Part shown: positions 34,677-45,147 of the stretch, piece after piece | Position numbering within the stretch: the first letter of the stretch is position 1 | How the letters are laid out: each line of letters opens with the position of its first letter | Origin: Eucalyptus grandis | Lineage: Eukaryota > Streptophyta > Magnoliopsida > Myrtales > Myrtaceae | Direction: 5' to 3' | DNA length: 64,000 nt | Assembly (NCBI RefSeq): GCF_016545825.1 | Contig: NC_052619.1 | Span: forward strand, 44,049,682 to 44,113,681 | The notes under the pieces: generated by a model | The model's input: the letters and a program-made list of their open reading frames with translations, nothing else | Database searches by the model: none | What the model was told of the DNA's origin: nothing | Position numbers and translations under genes: made by a program

Positions 34677-37329
34677 TGTTGACACCTAAATTTTTAGGGT
34701 TAATTTTTGCTATAAAATAAAAAAAATCACATGGCATATAGTTTAGGGAAATTTTATTTTGTGTTATATTGCATTAGGATTTTTCACATATTTGGGTAAT
34801 ATACACCATGCGAGGTGTATTTCGTGCAAAAAGGGAATTTTTTTTGGATAGAATATGTGAAAATACAAAAGAGAATATCACATGTAGTGCAATGATATAT
34901 TCAGAAAATTATGCACGAGTGAAATTGGAAATAAAATTTGCTTCAAAGATCTAAAATTTTCCCCTATAAAAGGCGTTGCACACGTACGGACAAAGGGGGG
35001 ATTTTCGAAATTTTTGAAGAGCAATTACGTGAGGAGTTCTTGGGGTCTGGTGAGCGGGGATTCGAAAGAAAAATCAAGAAAAAAATTGCTTTCTTCCGTT
35101 TGTCTTTGGTTTGTCTTGAAGAGAAAAAAAGTCAGAAAAAAAAGAAAAGAAAAGTCATGTCTGCAGAAGGGAAACAGTAGAGAGAGAGTACAGAGACAAG
35201 GAGTGACGTGAGAAAAAAGAGAAAAAAAAAAAAGAAAAGGGGACGCCACTGTTCATCTTCCTCGCCGGGTTGCCCCTGCCCGCGCCGGCGCCGCGTGCCA
35301 ACGTCGTCGACCGCGCCGGCACCGCCTCCACCGGCTACCTCCGCATCTCCGCCGCGGCCGCACCACCACTGATCCGCCTCCACCGCGTCCGTCAGCCCCC
35401 GTGAGCAGCGCCTTGCCACCGACCTGCAGTACCGGAGTCCCGCCGCCCCTGCCCGCGACAGACCCAGAAGCAGCCGTCGTTCGTCCCACCTCGCCGCGGC
35501 AGATCCGCGATCCAGACGTCCGGATCTCTCCACCTGCAGGTCCGAAGCTCCGGTGCTCCTGTCCCGACACCGCCGTGCCGCCGCGACGCCCGCACCCAGC
35601 CAGGCCCGCGGTCCTCTTCCGCCCCGACGACCTGCGAGCTGTCCCGACGACCCGCGCCGAAGCCCCCTGGTGCCGCGCCGCCGTCACGCCCTCGCCGGAA
35701 CCCTAGCCGGAGGCTTCCCCGCCGGACCCACCAGCTTTATTTTATTTTATTCTTTTTCTTTTTCTTTTTCAGGAAAAAGGAAAAGAAAAAGAGAAGTGAA
35801 AGAAAATTTAGGTATTTTCTTTATTTTATTTTTTAATTATTTTTGCTATTTTATTTTATCTTTTAGTGTAATTATTCCTTAATCTGAAATTGAAATTCCA
35901 TGACATGAAATTGCCTGGAAATTAGTGATTCTCGCCCGATTTTCTGCTCGAAATCCGACTCGCAATCACTTAAAAATTGCCAATCCGATCTCCCGCTCGA
36001 GATCCGATTCGTGATTTATGTGAAATTAACCCGATCTCATGCTCGAGATATGGTTCGTCAATTTGTGTATCATCATATGGCTTGATTTGATGTGGTGTTG
36101 CTTAAATTAATTTTCTTAAAAAAAAATAGAAAATGTAGCTTTAGGGTTTGCATGTTCACAATAGGTATTTTATTTCGAATTTTAAAAATAAAAAAATCAA
36201 ATCAATTCATTTAGGTTGCTAGTTCTTTTAATTTGGATTGCATGTTTAATTATTTGGCAATTATTAATTTTGAAATTTAAAAAAAAAAAAAAGGAAAAAG
36301 GAAAACATAAAAAATCATCATGCATAATTCATGTAGAATTAGGGTACATTTTGCACGTCATTGCATATTAGGATAGAAATTGCACTTAAGTTAATTTAGA
36401 TAATTTCTTAATTTACTATAGGTTTAGGTATTTTATTAAATGGATTGCATTTTAGGATTATCTAGGTTAAGATAATATTTTAGTTTAAATTAGGATGTGG
36501 CTCAACCTAATTCTTAATATAAATTAAATAGGATCTTAATCTAATTAGGTAATTTTCATTATTTCACCTAATTTCGAATTTCATAAAAAAAAAACATAAA
36601 AAATGCCATAGGTTGATTTGTCTTTATTTTTAGGATAAAAATGTATTCTTTTTAGGAAAAAGAAAATTGTCATATGCACGTCATTAGGGTTAGAATTCAT
36701 TGAGATGCATGACATTTATTATTTTTGCTAGGCCATTCAAATTACATGTTATTAGAATTAGGTCATTTAGTTAATATTGCATTGCATATTGCATGATTTT
36801 CATTAAAAAGTGAAAACAAAATAAAATTGTGTGTTAATTAGAAACCATATCTAGGGTTGTTGATGTGGATTTTAATTTAACATTGCGTATGACGCCGCTT
36901 TGAGGTAAGTCCCGCAATTTATTCATTTGCTTTCTTGAGTGTTAAATTGGTGGTTTGTGCACCCGCATTGGCCACCTCACACGTTAGGAAAATAGATTTA
37001 AAATCAATCCAAACTGCCAAACATTTATTAAAATAAAAAGAAAGGTACCGAAAGGGCGTTAGAGAGAATTTTAGCGTAACCAAGTCCCCGTACCCATAGT
37101 CTCTGTTCGTAGGAGTAAAATAATTCTCCCATTATTTTACTTGGGTTTCTAATCGACCCACCAAAAATAGATTAGTGGCGACTCTAATTGAAAATCAATT
37201 GCATGTTAACAATTCAAACCTAAGTCGCGAATTGGTATGGGCTTGGGAGAGCCCGAGTTAAGTCTAGGCTTAACAATCCATTAGCCAAACCCTAGGTGGT
37301 TCAAACTCGAAAAAAATTGGGTCGCGACA
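34677..37329 (+). mobile_element. Solo LTR, Ty3/gypsy (Tat/Ogre-like), 2,653 bp
   Basis: The segment starts TGTTGACACCTAAATTTTT and ends GGGTCGCGACA, termini typical of Tat-lineage LTRs, and is bracketed by a perfect 5-bp duplication AGACC. No internal coding region or second LTR is present, so this is a solo LTR left by recombination between two LTRs. A TATA box (CCTATAAAAGG near 34,970) would start transcription. Downstream is a purine-rich tract (35,130-35,240), a GC-rich segment (35,245-35,720) and a pyrimidine tract (35,735-35,772), followed by AT-rich sequence. Open frames over the GC-rich part (35,132-35,533 minus; 35,253-35,687 minus; 35,401-35,882) are not supported as genes. Orientation is inferred from the TATA box and the terminal motifs. 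Confidence 0.9.
34968..34980 (+). promoter_or_regulatory. TATA box of the solo LTR
   Basis: CCCCTATAAAAGGCG lies about 295 bases into the LTR. A solo LTR with an intact TATA box can still act as a promoter for flanking sequence; activity is not shown here. Confidence 0.6.
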
Positions 37330-37334
37330 AGACC
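37330..37334. other. Target-site duplication AGACC, right
   Basis: Exact copy of 34,672-34,676, directly after the LTR end CGCGACA. Confidence 0.9.
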
Positions 37335-37558
37335 CATCGGCTTGCATGGTTGCAAGGACTTCTCCTCTTTCCAAGATTCTAAGAGGAGGCCAAGTTGATA
37401 CAAGTTGTACTGCATTGCTCAATGCTTGAGAAGTTGATGATATAGAAACATATCCGGTTGAAACAAGGCGTGCCCTGACTGAGGCTAAACTAGTCCAACA
37501 AGGACCCCATGTTGTCATTGAGCACACTCTTGATAAGTATCGACGATCAAAGGCCTAA
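37335..37558 (+). pseudogene. Exon-like reading frame, 3' part, after the solo LTR
   Basis: With the LTR and one AGACC removed, the frame from 34,574 continues here in phase: 'ACMVARTSPLSKILRGG', then 'DTSCTALLNA', a TGA at 37,427-37,429, then 'VDDIETYPVETRRALTEAK' and 'VVIEHTLDKYRR' to a TAA at 37,556. The preserved phase across the insertion, the composition and the charged helical pattern favour a real exon. The internal TGA shows decay, or a sequencing error. Family not recognised. Confidence 0.45.
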
Positions 37559-38443
37559 CGACATCAGTCATTCATCAACCATATAATCAGCAAACTCATC
37601 TTGAGTCTCTTCAATTGTTCACATCATAGTAGAGAGCATGACAGGCGTTAGGTTTGCTTGTCTTCTCTCTTCGGCGCGTTGCCTTGAGACGTCGGCTCCT
37701 TCCTCTTGAACTTAGTTCACGACCTTGCTTTAAGGAAGCTGGGCTAAAGATGACTTGGCTCGCATGCTATTCATAGCCATGAGTATTTGTTCATTAGTGG
37801 CTCTATTCAAGTTGATTCGACTCTGGGTTTGTAACATAGCACTCTCTCAACCCAACACAATGTGTCTCACCTAGCATGCCAAAAAGATGTTTCACAAGTT
37901 TTGGTTCCTGTGAATAATCCTTCACCAAATGCTGCGTTTTGGTTTTATTATGGGAGACTTGGGTTTTGCATTGAGCTTGGATAGAGAACATCAAATGCAA
38001 AAGGGAATTTTATTCTCAACTTGTATATACAATCCTAATAACTAATACCCAAATGACTCAAAGACTAACAACTCTTGAATACAAATTATGCCAAAATTCA
38101 ATTGATGACGTAACCTGGGCATGAATTACCAAATAGCCTATGCTTTGGACCCAAATTATGCCAAAATTTAATCTATGATGTAGCTTGTTTTAGGCATAAA
38201 GTTGAAATCTAATCAACATCAATACTCTTCGATAGAAAATACAACGTCAAAACCTAATCAATGCTGAGTTTTGTGGAACAACATTGGAATTTAATCAATG
38301 ATACTGAGCCAAATAGAGAGACTTGTCGGAATCCAATCGACGATGGGAATTTTGAAAACTACAGTTATAATGTGATATAGAAAAGATAAACTAAAGACAA
38401 TTGTTGTATTTTGCGCGGGGGCTTCTCAATGGAGAGACTGTGG
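37559..38443 (-). other. Possible decayed minus-strand transcription unit
   Basis: On the minus strand 37,560-37,800 reads in one frame, with stops, 'EQILMAMNSMRAKSSLAQLP', 'GADVSRQRAEERRQA' and 'TQDEFADYMV', a pattern like the N-terminus of a retroelement gag. Upstream on that strand (37,990-38,400) lie degenerate copies of a GNAAT(C/T)(C/T)AATCNANGATG motif. A good TATA box follows at 38,444. I could not find LTR ends or a primer-binding site. Confidence 0.3.
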
Positions 38444-38451
38444 TATTTATA
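38444..38451 (-). promoter_or_regulatory. Candidate TATA box on the minus strand
   Basis: The minus strand reads CCCTATAAATACC, a near-ideal plant TATA box. It would direct transcription towards the gag-like remnant at 37,560-37,800. Confidence 0.4.
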
Positions 38452-38854
38452 GGGAGCTGATAGTTGATTGTCCTTTTTCGGGCGCTACACCTCGCAGTCT
38501 TTCACGTGTTCCATTTCTTTTGGATATTTTTATTCTCTAGCAACCGCTTACTGACCCATCGATGATTACTCGTGCAGCTTGCTTATTAAGCAAATAACCG
38601 TTCCTTATTTTTACGTACATTTATTGGAGCAATTATTCTCGTTTGAGTTCAAACGGTAACCTCACTTAATCTTCAGCTCTAGTGGACTATCCTCATAGCC
38701 CAACACGTGGCCATTAACTATCTGGCCGTAAACTCTAGGTTTGGCCTTTGGAATTCTGTCGAGACTCGACTTAAGTAGCCAGTATCCACTGATCTTATGA
38801 ATCAAAACGGGACGTTTAATCTAGAATTTTCTCGTGATCAACAACACGTAGTTA

Positions 38855-39560
38855 TGAGGATAAATTTGGGTGTGAAGGTGAGGGAAATTTTTCTCTGTAA
38901 CGTTTCTTCCAAAAGTTTTCATGGAGAGCCCGGTGTCTGTAGACTCTGTACGTTGATTGCAGAAAGCAAATCTCGAAAAGATTTCAGCATTTTATGTCCA
39001 GTTGCCCTCTCCATAGTTCCGTATCGCAATTATATATCGCTCGAGACTTCAAATAACGTCTCGGTAAGCACAAAATGGATGTCGCCTTCAAAAAGAATCA
39101 AACCGTACGAGATCTTGCGGACACTGGGCATATCTACTGGGGTTGATGCGACCGCGACTTTTTGGGTCTTTTCTTGCCCGAAACAAACACCCGTGAGTGG
39201 CTAGAGGATACCTATAGAGCGCGTGATAGCTCTCTCCAGACAACTCGTGTCGTCGTGAATGGAGGCACCGTAAAGTCGACCACCGAAAGCAGAACAACGA
39301 AGTCATCGGACAAGCAAATTACAATGACGGCAGAGGAAATTTTTTTCTGTAGCGTTTCTCCCAAAAAATTTCATGGACAGCTGTGTGTGTCTGTGCGTTG
39401 ATTGCAGAAGCAAATCGTAAAAAGAATCAAACCGTACAAAATCTTGTGGACGCTGGGCATATCTACTGGGGTTGATGCGACCGCGACTTTTGGGTCTCTC
39501 TTTTTTTCTGCACTCCCACGGGCCTTTCACACTGCCATTTCCACATGCTTTATCTTCTGA
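38855..39560 (+). repeat. Paralogous block A, left part, with internal tandem duplication
   Basis: A segment of about 300 bases occurs twice (38,855-39,170 and 39,320-39,500): GAGGAAATTTTT.TCTGTA.CGTTTCT, CATGGA.AG, GTGTCTGT, CGTTGATTGCAGAA, then ATCTACTGGGGTTGATGCGACCGCGACTTTT. A third copy is at 46,255-46,520. Each ends in the NLR promoter-like TTTGGGTCT...CACATGCTTT.TCTTCTGACTTGTCAATTCCA text. The open frames at 38,797-39,204 and 39,162-39,401 change frame between copies, so they are probably not coding. Confidence 0.6.
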
Positions 39561-39901
39561 CTTGTCAATTCCATTCCTCTAGTCGCAAAGCTCAAAAAGA
39601 ATCAACAACTCCAAAGGGTAGAAACGATGAAAGTGTAGGTCAGATGGTATTTACATCAAATTAGACTAATTTGCATGGCTCGATGAATGGCACGTCAATC
39701 GTATTTCAGTATGAGGAGGTTCCTAGCGAAAGTCATCCTATTCTAGTTACGTTGAAAATGACTTCAACAGAATCAGATGTTTAAGTAAAATGCCCGCTTC
39801 CATCTCCCCCCTCTCAAATTACCGCTCAAAGTGGCTACACCTAGTGGTGATCAGTTCCAAAGTGAACCGATTCCCACATTAAAATCGGTAATTACCCAAA
39901 C

Positions 39902-40222
39902 ATGGACCAATTCGACGAATTGGGAACCGGTCGTGTTTTGATGAAAGTGATGTTGAGAAGATGTTGGGCTCTTATCTTTGGCATTTGCGGGAGGTGCTCC
40001 CCAAAATCAGTGGTGGCCGTGATGGTGACGAAGCTGAGAACGCGATCAAAAGCAAAATGGTTCTTGGTTTTGCATGCTCTAGGATACTGCATGAGTAGCT
40101 TGCTAGGAGAAGTGAGAGAAATCGAGAAGGCCATAAAAGAACTTGTGCGGTGGAATAATCCTACGAGCCAAATTGTGTACTTGCACGGCTTGTTATGTAA
40201 GATTCAGGCCTTGCACAGCTGA
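39902..40222 (+). pseudogene. Unknown duplicated reading frame, copy A
   Basis: A 106-codon frame is open here, but comparison with the paralog at 46,916-47,257 shows that conserved residues sit in more than one frame. Shared text includes 'VREIEKAIKELVRW' (copy B 'VREIDKAMKELVQW'). The block may derive from a small coding exon. No known domain is seen. It lies in a region rich in NLR-upstream sequence without an NLR. Confidence 0.3.
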
Positions 40223-40286
40223 GACTTGACAACCTTACCTCTGTGTAAATGTTTGAATCATTACGTAGAAAGGTTATCTTCAGTAC

Positions 40287-40540
40287 AAATGCAATAATAT
40301 ATAAAACTTGAGAAAAGTTTTCACTTAGTAGAATAAAGAAAAAAAGTCATGAAAAACTTCAAATTTTGTTTAAAATGACACATTTGCTTTAAACTTTTTT
40401 TCTGTGATGTAAAAAAGTCAAACTTTTCAAACCGTGACACATTTATCCCATAAGAGCATTTTCGTCTTATTATTTTTCCGTTTTTTCCTTTTTTCTTTTT
40501 TTTCTTTTTTTTTTCTTCTTCTTCCCTCACCGGAGTCAAC
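40287..40540. mobile_element. Half MITE copy plus host flank, tandemly duplicated
   Basis: AAATGCAATAATATATAAAACT..GAGAAAAGTTTTCACTTA and the following MITE left half (AAGTCATGAAAAACT.CAAATTTTG... to TTATTATTTTTC) recur at 41,421-41,640, 1,134 bases away. This left copy is cut in its GC core (near 40,530), where the 183-bp array begins. Confidence 0.8.
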
Positions 40541-41215
40541 TGAGGGCCTCCTTGTTCCTTGGGTTTTATGGGGAGACCCTTAGGATAAACTCCCACACCC
40601 GGTGGTTAACCCCGCACGGGCTTGGGGGAGCCTTTTAAAGATCTGCTCAAATCTAAAAAAGCTTGGGAAGGTCTCTCCTCGGCCCAACCAGGGAGCTTCT
40701 ATTCCCCTTGTTGTCTTCATTGGAGGCGGCCTCCTTGTTCCTTGGGTTTTATGGGGAGACCCCTAGGATAAACTCCCATACCCGGTGGTTTACCCCGCAC
40801 GAGCTTGGGGGAGCCTTTTAGAGACTTGCTCAGGTCTGAAAACTTGGGGAGGTCCCTCCTCGACCCACCCAGGGGACTTCTATTCCCCCTGTTGTCTTCA
40901 TGGGAGGCGACCCCCTCGTTCCTTGGGTTTTACGAGGAGACCCAGGATAAACTCCGTGCCCGGTGGTTAACCCCGCACGGGCTTGGGAAGCCTTTTAAAT
41001 ATCTGCGCTCAGGTCTGAAAAAAAGGTTGGGAAGGTCCCTCCTCGGCCCACCCAGGGGGCTTCTATTCCCCCTATTGTCTTCATGGGAGGCGACCTCCTT
41101 GTTCCTTGGGTTTTACGGGGAGACCCTTAGGATAAACTCTCGTACCCGGTGGTTAACCCCGCACGGGCTTGGGGGAGCCTTTTAAAGACCCTGCTCAGGT
41201 CTACCGCCGCCACAC
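40541..41215 (+). repeat. Minisatellite, about 183-bp unit, about 3.7 copies
   Basis: TTCCTTGGGTTTTA recurs at 40,555, 40,738, 40,919 and 41,102, spacings of 183, 181 and 183. Each unit holds GGATAAACTCC, CCGGTGGTTAACCCCGCACGGGCTTGGG, AGCCTTTTA.A.A, GCTCAGGTCT, GGTCCCTCCTCG.CCCACCCAGGG and CTTCTATTCCCC. As 183 is divisible by three, frames run across units (40,805-41,185), which explains a 126-codon frame without implying a gene. Units differ by substitutions and small indels. The origin is unknown to me. Confidence 0.9.
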
Positions 41216-41420
41216 CGGGGAGTTTCCTCCCCGGCTTGGGTAATTTCCTGTACCGTAACCAGTCATTAGCTGGGGTAGGCATCACGGGGATCACCAGTGG
41301 GATCCATCCCAACCGCAAAGGCTGGGATTGTGGCGGAGAGCCCTGTGGAAACTTTTCCCCTTGTTGACCCGAAGGGGGTCCCAAGACCGGGGCCTTTGTT
41401 TAAGGTCCTTAGGCTAGACC
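41216..41420. other. Unique tail of the minisatellite
   Basis: Moderately GC-rich, non-repeated sequence follows the last unit (CCGGGGAGTTTCCTCCCCGG, AAGGGGGTCCCAAGACC). It ends where the duplicated host flank restarts at 41,421. It contains several short inverted repeats but no gene. Confidence 0.5.
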
Positions 41421-41472
41421 AAATGCAATAATATATAAAACTCGAGAAAAGTTTTCACTTAATAAAATAAAA

Positions 41473-41932
41473 TAAAAAGTCATGAAAAACTCCAAATTTT
41501 GCCTAAAATGACAAATTTACTTCAAATTTTTTTTGTGACGTGAAAAAACCCAAACTTTTCAAACCGTGACACATTTACCCCATAAGGGCATTTTTGTCTT
41601 ATTATTTTTCTGTTTTTTTTTTCTTTTTTTTTTTTTTTTTTTTTTCTTCTTCTGCCGGCGTCGGCTAAGGGCCCGCCCTCGCCGGACGCCGATGTAGGGA
41701 AGAGAGAAGAAAAAAAAAGAAAAAAATTTAAAAAGTGAAAAGACCAAAATGCCCTATAATTTTGGGGTAAATGTGTCACACAATAAAGTTTAAGATTTTT
41801 GTATCACAAAAAAAAAAGTGTATGGTAAATGTGTTACGGTTGGCAAAATTCAGGATTTTTCACGTCACAAAAAAAGTTTGGGGTAAATGTGTCACTTTGA
41901 GCAAAATTTAGGGTTTTTTGTGAATTTTTCCC
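41473..41932. mobile_element. Complete MITE (Mutator-like?), about 460 bp
   Basis: The left end AAGTCATGAAAAACTCCAAA and the right end (reverse complement TTCACAAAAAACCCTAAA) are inverted. Similarity continues for about 80 bases (TTTTTTTGTGACGTGAAAAA). The centre is polypyrimidine, a 50-bp GC-rich core (41,653-41,700), then polypurine. TAAATAAA-like 9-bp direct repeats (TAAAATAAA) flank it at about 41,463-41,471 and 41,933-41,941. Block B at 47,380 lacks the element. Confidence 0.7.
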
Positions 41933-41941
41933 TAAAATAAA

Positions 41942-43000
41942 TGCTATTCATAACTTTAAACGGATTGCCATTTTCTATATTGAACAAGTTGAACTTTAGA
42001 TAGTTGTAGCACTTTATAATTATATAAATCTCATGAGCGATAAATATATAAAGAAAAAGATATTTGGCTGTTGGGTTTCGAGCCCAAGTCTTCGAGGCCA
42101 TGACATGGCATTCTTACCACTAAACTGCAGCCCTCCTTTATCAAAACAAAAATATATATACCATTTCGGTCTAAATAGGTGATTTTACATCTAAAACCGC
42201 AAATCGGATCTGTTTATGCAATTTCCAATCCGATCGAGTTTTTTTGCTCACTGCTAGGTACAACCGGTGAACCAAATGCTTACGGAAGTTTGCTTGGATA
42301 AAAGTTGTTGATTGAGAGGATTCGGATTCCATTCATCCTATTGCTGACTTTATCGGTCATTCAAAAGCCACCATTGCTGTAATCTTATTTTCTGTTTTCC
42401 ACTTTTTTTCTTTTGCCAGAATCCTCTAATCATACTTTTGTTGTCTTACTACCAGCTCACGAAATTAAATGCGTGTATAAAAAGAAAAAGATAATAGATT
42501 GAGATTGTCTCTGAAAATAAAAGGGTTAGTTATTTTTTCCATGAATGAAATGAGTGAAGGTAATTATTCTTTGAGAGGAGGAAATAGATGCTTCAATTGT
42601 TGACATTAATCGTTAATTTTTTTTATAATTTTATGCAAATAGATTCTTGAATTTCGTCTAAGACTCTGTATATTTGGTGAGTTGAGTATAATCGGCATCC
42701 TTCTTGCATGATGGAGAATTGAGAGCTATTTGTGTGAGAAGCACTGTTAATTTCTATGCAAAATATATTCATGACCTTTTTTTCTTAGCGAATGATTATG
42801 GCGGCAAAATGTAGGTATTGTATTTTCGCAAAGTACGTGCTTTTTGAAAAATGATATCTTGAAAACATAGAAAAGCTTCTTCAAATAGAGACATGCCGTG
42901 TGTCCTTTTTTTATACAATAGTCACGTGTGCTACATCTACGTTACATGTATGACAAAAAAAAAAAGAAGGAAACATTAGCCAAATTAGGGGAGGAAATCA
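41942..43000 (+). repeat. Paralogous block A, right part
   Basis: Collinear with 47,385-48,390: ACGGATTGCCATT, TAGTTGTA.C.CT..ATAATT, GTCATTCAAAAGCCACCATTG, TAATCTTATTTTCTG and GAGGAAATCATAATCAAAAT. No coding frame is supported. It contains the tRNA-like sequence listed separately. Confidence 0.75.
42066..42132 (-). tRNA. tRNA-like sequence, pseudogene (copy A)
   Basis: On the minus strand 67 bases begin GGCTGCAGTTTAGTGGTAAG (A-box-like), have a palindromic centre GCCATGTCATGGC, then GGGCTCGAAACCC (B-box-like, RGTTCRANNCC with T to C) and end CAGCC, which pairs with the leading GGCTG. Length and promoter boxes fit a tRNA of the Asp/Gly type. The anticodon arm is not a normal 5-bp stem with 7-base loop and two acceptor pairs are lost, so function is unlikely. 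A shortened paralog lies at 47,509-47,561. Confidence 0.5.
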
Positions 43001-43010
43001 TAATCAAAAT

Positions 43011-43520
43011 GGTTGATATCATCAAAAATTCCAAATCGGTACATTTATGATAAATTTACCACAAACTAATTATTTGACCATAAAAAACCTAAATTGATAC
43101 ACTTTTGATAAATTTATCCAAAACTGTTATATTAGTGACGAATTAACCCTATGTTAATTTCCATTAAATTTTTCTGTCAAATTACTAAGTTGAATAATAT
43201 ATGATAGTTGACTAGTATACGAATTTGTGACTTTACTTTCTGTTTGTCATATTTATACAAATTTTTGTGATTTTTTGTGGTATTAATCTAATTTAACGGA
43301 GGGTGTTTTTGTTATAAATGTACCGGTTTAGGATTTTTAGCAGTTGAATAAATTAGTTTATGGTAAGTTTATTACAAGTATACTAATTTATGATTTTTTT
43401 ATTATCAGCCTAGATAAGTTTGATACAAATATACTAGTTTGGAATTTTTCATGATAAAAAATTAATTTGAAGTAAATTTATTATACGTGTATTGGTTTGA
43501 AATTTTTAAGGATATTAATT
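43011..43520. mobile_element. MITE, 510 bp, with 11-bp target duplication (Mutator-like?)
   Basis: The left end GGTTGATATCATCAAAAATT and the right end (reverse complement AATTAATATCCTTAAAAATT) are inverted repeats extending about 60 bases (GATAAATTTACCACAAACTAATT / AATAAATTTACTTCAAATTAATT). ATAATCAAAAT stands at 43,000-43,010 and at 43,521-43,531. The paralogous site at 48,375-48,395 has one copy and no element, which confirms the insertion. There is no frame. Confidence 0.88.
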
Positions 43521-43531
43521 ATAATCAAAAT

Positions 43532-45144
43532 TACATGATAAAACCAGAGCAACGATCCTAGCGATTCCGAATGCACAAAAGTCGAAACCTTAAGCCTCAT
43601 TTGTTGCTATGTTTATGGGAGGAAATCAAATTCTGGCCAATGGGAATGGAACGAAAGACCTCGACGGCAGTTGCAAAGTGGTTACGAGTTTACTTCCATC
43701 AGCCTCGAAGGCTATTAATGCACATGACAGAAGAAGACGGAGAAGCAGAGGACATCTGGCTATCGATAAGAGCGCAGGGTACAACGGACAAGATTTTGAA
43801 GAAAATAAATGAGAACAGTCACCCCTATTTCTCCTTTCTTTTTTATCTTTTGTTTTTCTTTAGAGTAAGCACTCAACATGACATGGGCATTTGAACTTTT
43901 TTTTTCCCTAAATGAAGGGGAGCAACTCACGTTTGCATCGTCCGTTTTGAAATATAAGGATCGGACTAGTAAGTAGTAAGTAGCTTACGATCAAATCTCC
44001 GATACTTTAACTCATTTACATGTAGAATATTTTCATGTCAATTATATAATTTGTGCAGTTAATATAATCACATTACATGATTTTATAACTTGAGACTTAC
44101 AATTAGCAAGTTAGTGATGGTAGGAGTTTTTGTGCTACTTATGTATTTGAGTTCCCAAAATTTTATTTCATTTGTCTAGGAATTGAAAATTGCATTAAAA
44201 AGCATCTGAGAGATTCAGGTTGCTCTATCGATTTCTAATGGACAGAAACCACATCCGGCTTATTTCATTCCCTTTAGACGTGTTAACAGATTGTGTGAGT
44301 ATGTACGTCTACATGATCATGGATTCCCATGTGTAAAAGAGAAACGTAATTTAATAATTATCATTTTCTACTAATATGAGTTGCCGAAACATTTAGAATT
44401 AACATGTGATATCATCATTAAATTATCTTTTTGGTTTTATTGTCATAAAACATGAATGATCCCGCAATTATTATTTCGAGAAGTCTCCCAACTCTAAATT
44501 TTACACGTATTCTTACATATGAAAGCGATTATAGAGTTATTTTCTCGTTGATCAAAATAAGGATCTTAAATATCTCGATATATGTATATAAAACGGTTTA
44601 AAATTTACTTTGAAAAGGCATTTGTATGAATTGATATTTGTAGAGAGTGCTAGATATTTTGAAAACTTAAAAGAAAAAAGACTAAGATAGGTGGAATATC
44701 AATTTTTTAGAGAAACAAGAAGATTGAGAATGTTTAAATTGTTAAATCTTAGTATTCTCTTCTTTTTTTTTTTTTTTATTCTTTGGATAAGTATTTTCAT
44801 TTCTACACGAGAAAGCTATTGCGGGTTTCATTTCTAGACAAGAAGTAATTATTGTATTTATGATTTAAAGTGAGTTCATAATCAATAACCAAATTAATGT
44901 TCTGAAACGGTTTCAAACTTAATAGTTATATTAAAGTTTTGTAACAATTATAAAGTCAATACCCAAAATAAAGTTTTGTAATGATTATAAATTAATACCT
45001 GGAATAATAATCTGTAGCGGTTATAAAATTAATATCCAAATTAATACTTTGAAACGGTTTCAAAATTTAAGTTCGAATTCAAAGTCTAAAAGAGAATTTA
45101 GACGTTACAGCAGAATTAATGCTCTAAAACGGATTTTGAGTTAA
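43532..45144 (+). repeat. NLR-upstream repeat unit, copy U4 (no NLR follows)
   Basis: 43,560-44,860 matches 17,985-19,060 and 50,290-51,190, and its left end matches 48,400-48,660 (AAAGTCGAAACCTT.AGCCTCATTT). It ends near GATAAG.ATTTTCATTTCTA. Where NLR 1 and NLR 2 would begin, AT-rich sequence with TAAAAC/GTTTCAAA repeats (44,870-45,140) follows. The frame 43,571-43,894 has no motif. Confidence 0.65.
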
Positions 45145-45147
45145 TAA

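Noticed and set aside
35132..35882. Frames of 100-144 codons on both strands
   Set aside because: They lie in the GC-rich part of a solo LTR defined by a perfect target duplication.
40541..41215. Possible CRISPR-like array
   Set aside because: Whole 183-bp units repeat with no short repeat/unique spacer alternation, in a plant genome; it is a minisatellite.
40785..41367. Frames of 61-126 codons
   Set aside because: Repeat-encoded: the minisatellite unit of 183 bp is a multiple of three, so frames stay open by periodicity.
42066..42132. Functional nuclear tRNA gene
   Set aside because: The anticodon arm is not canonical, acceptor pairs are lost and the paralog has lost part of the centre.
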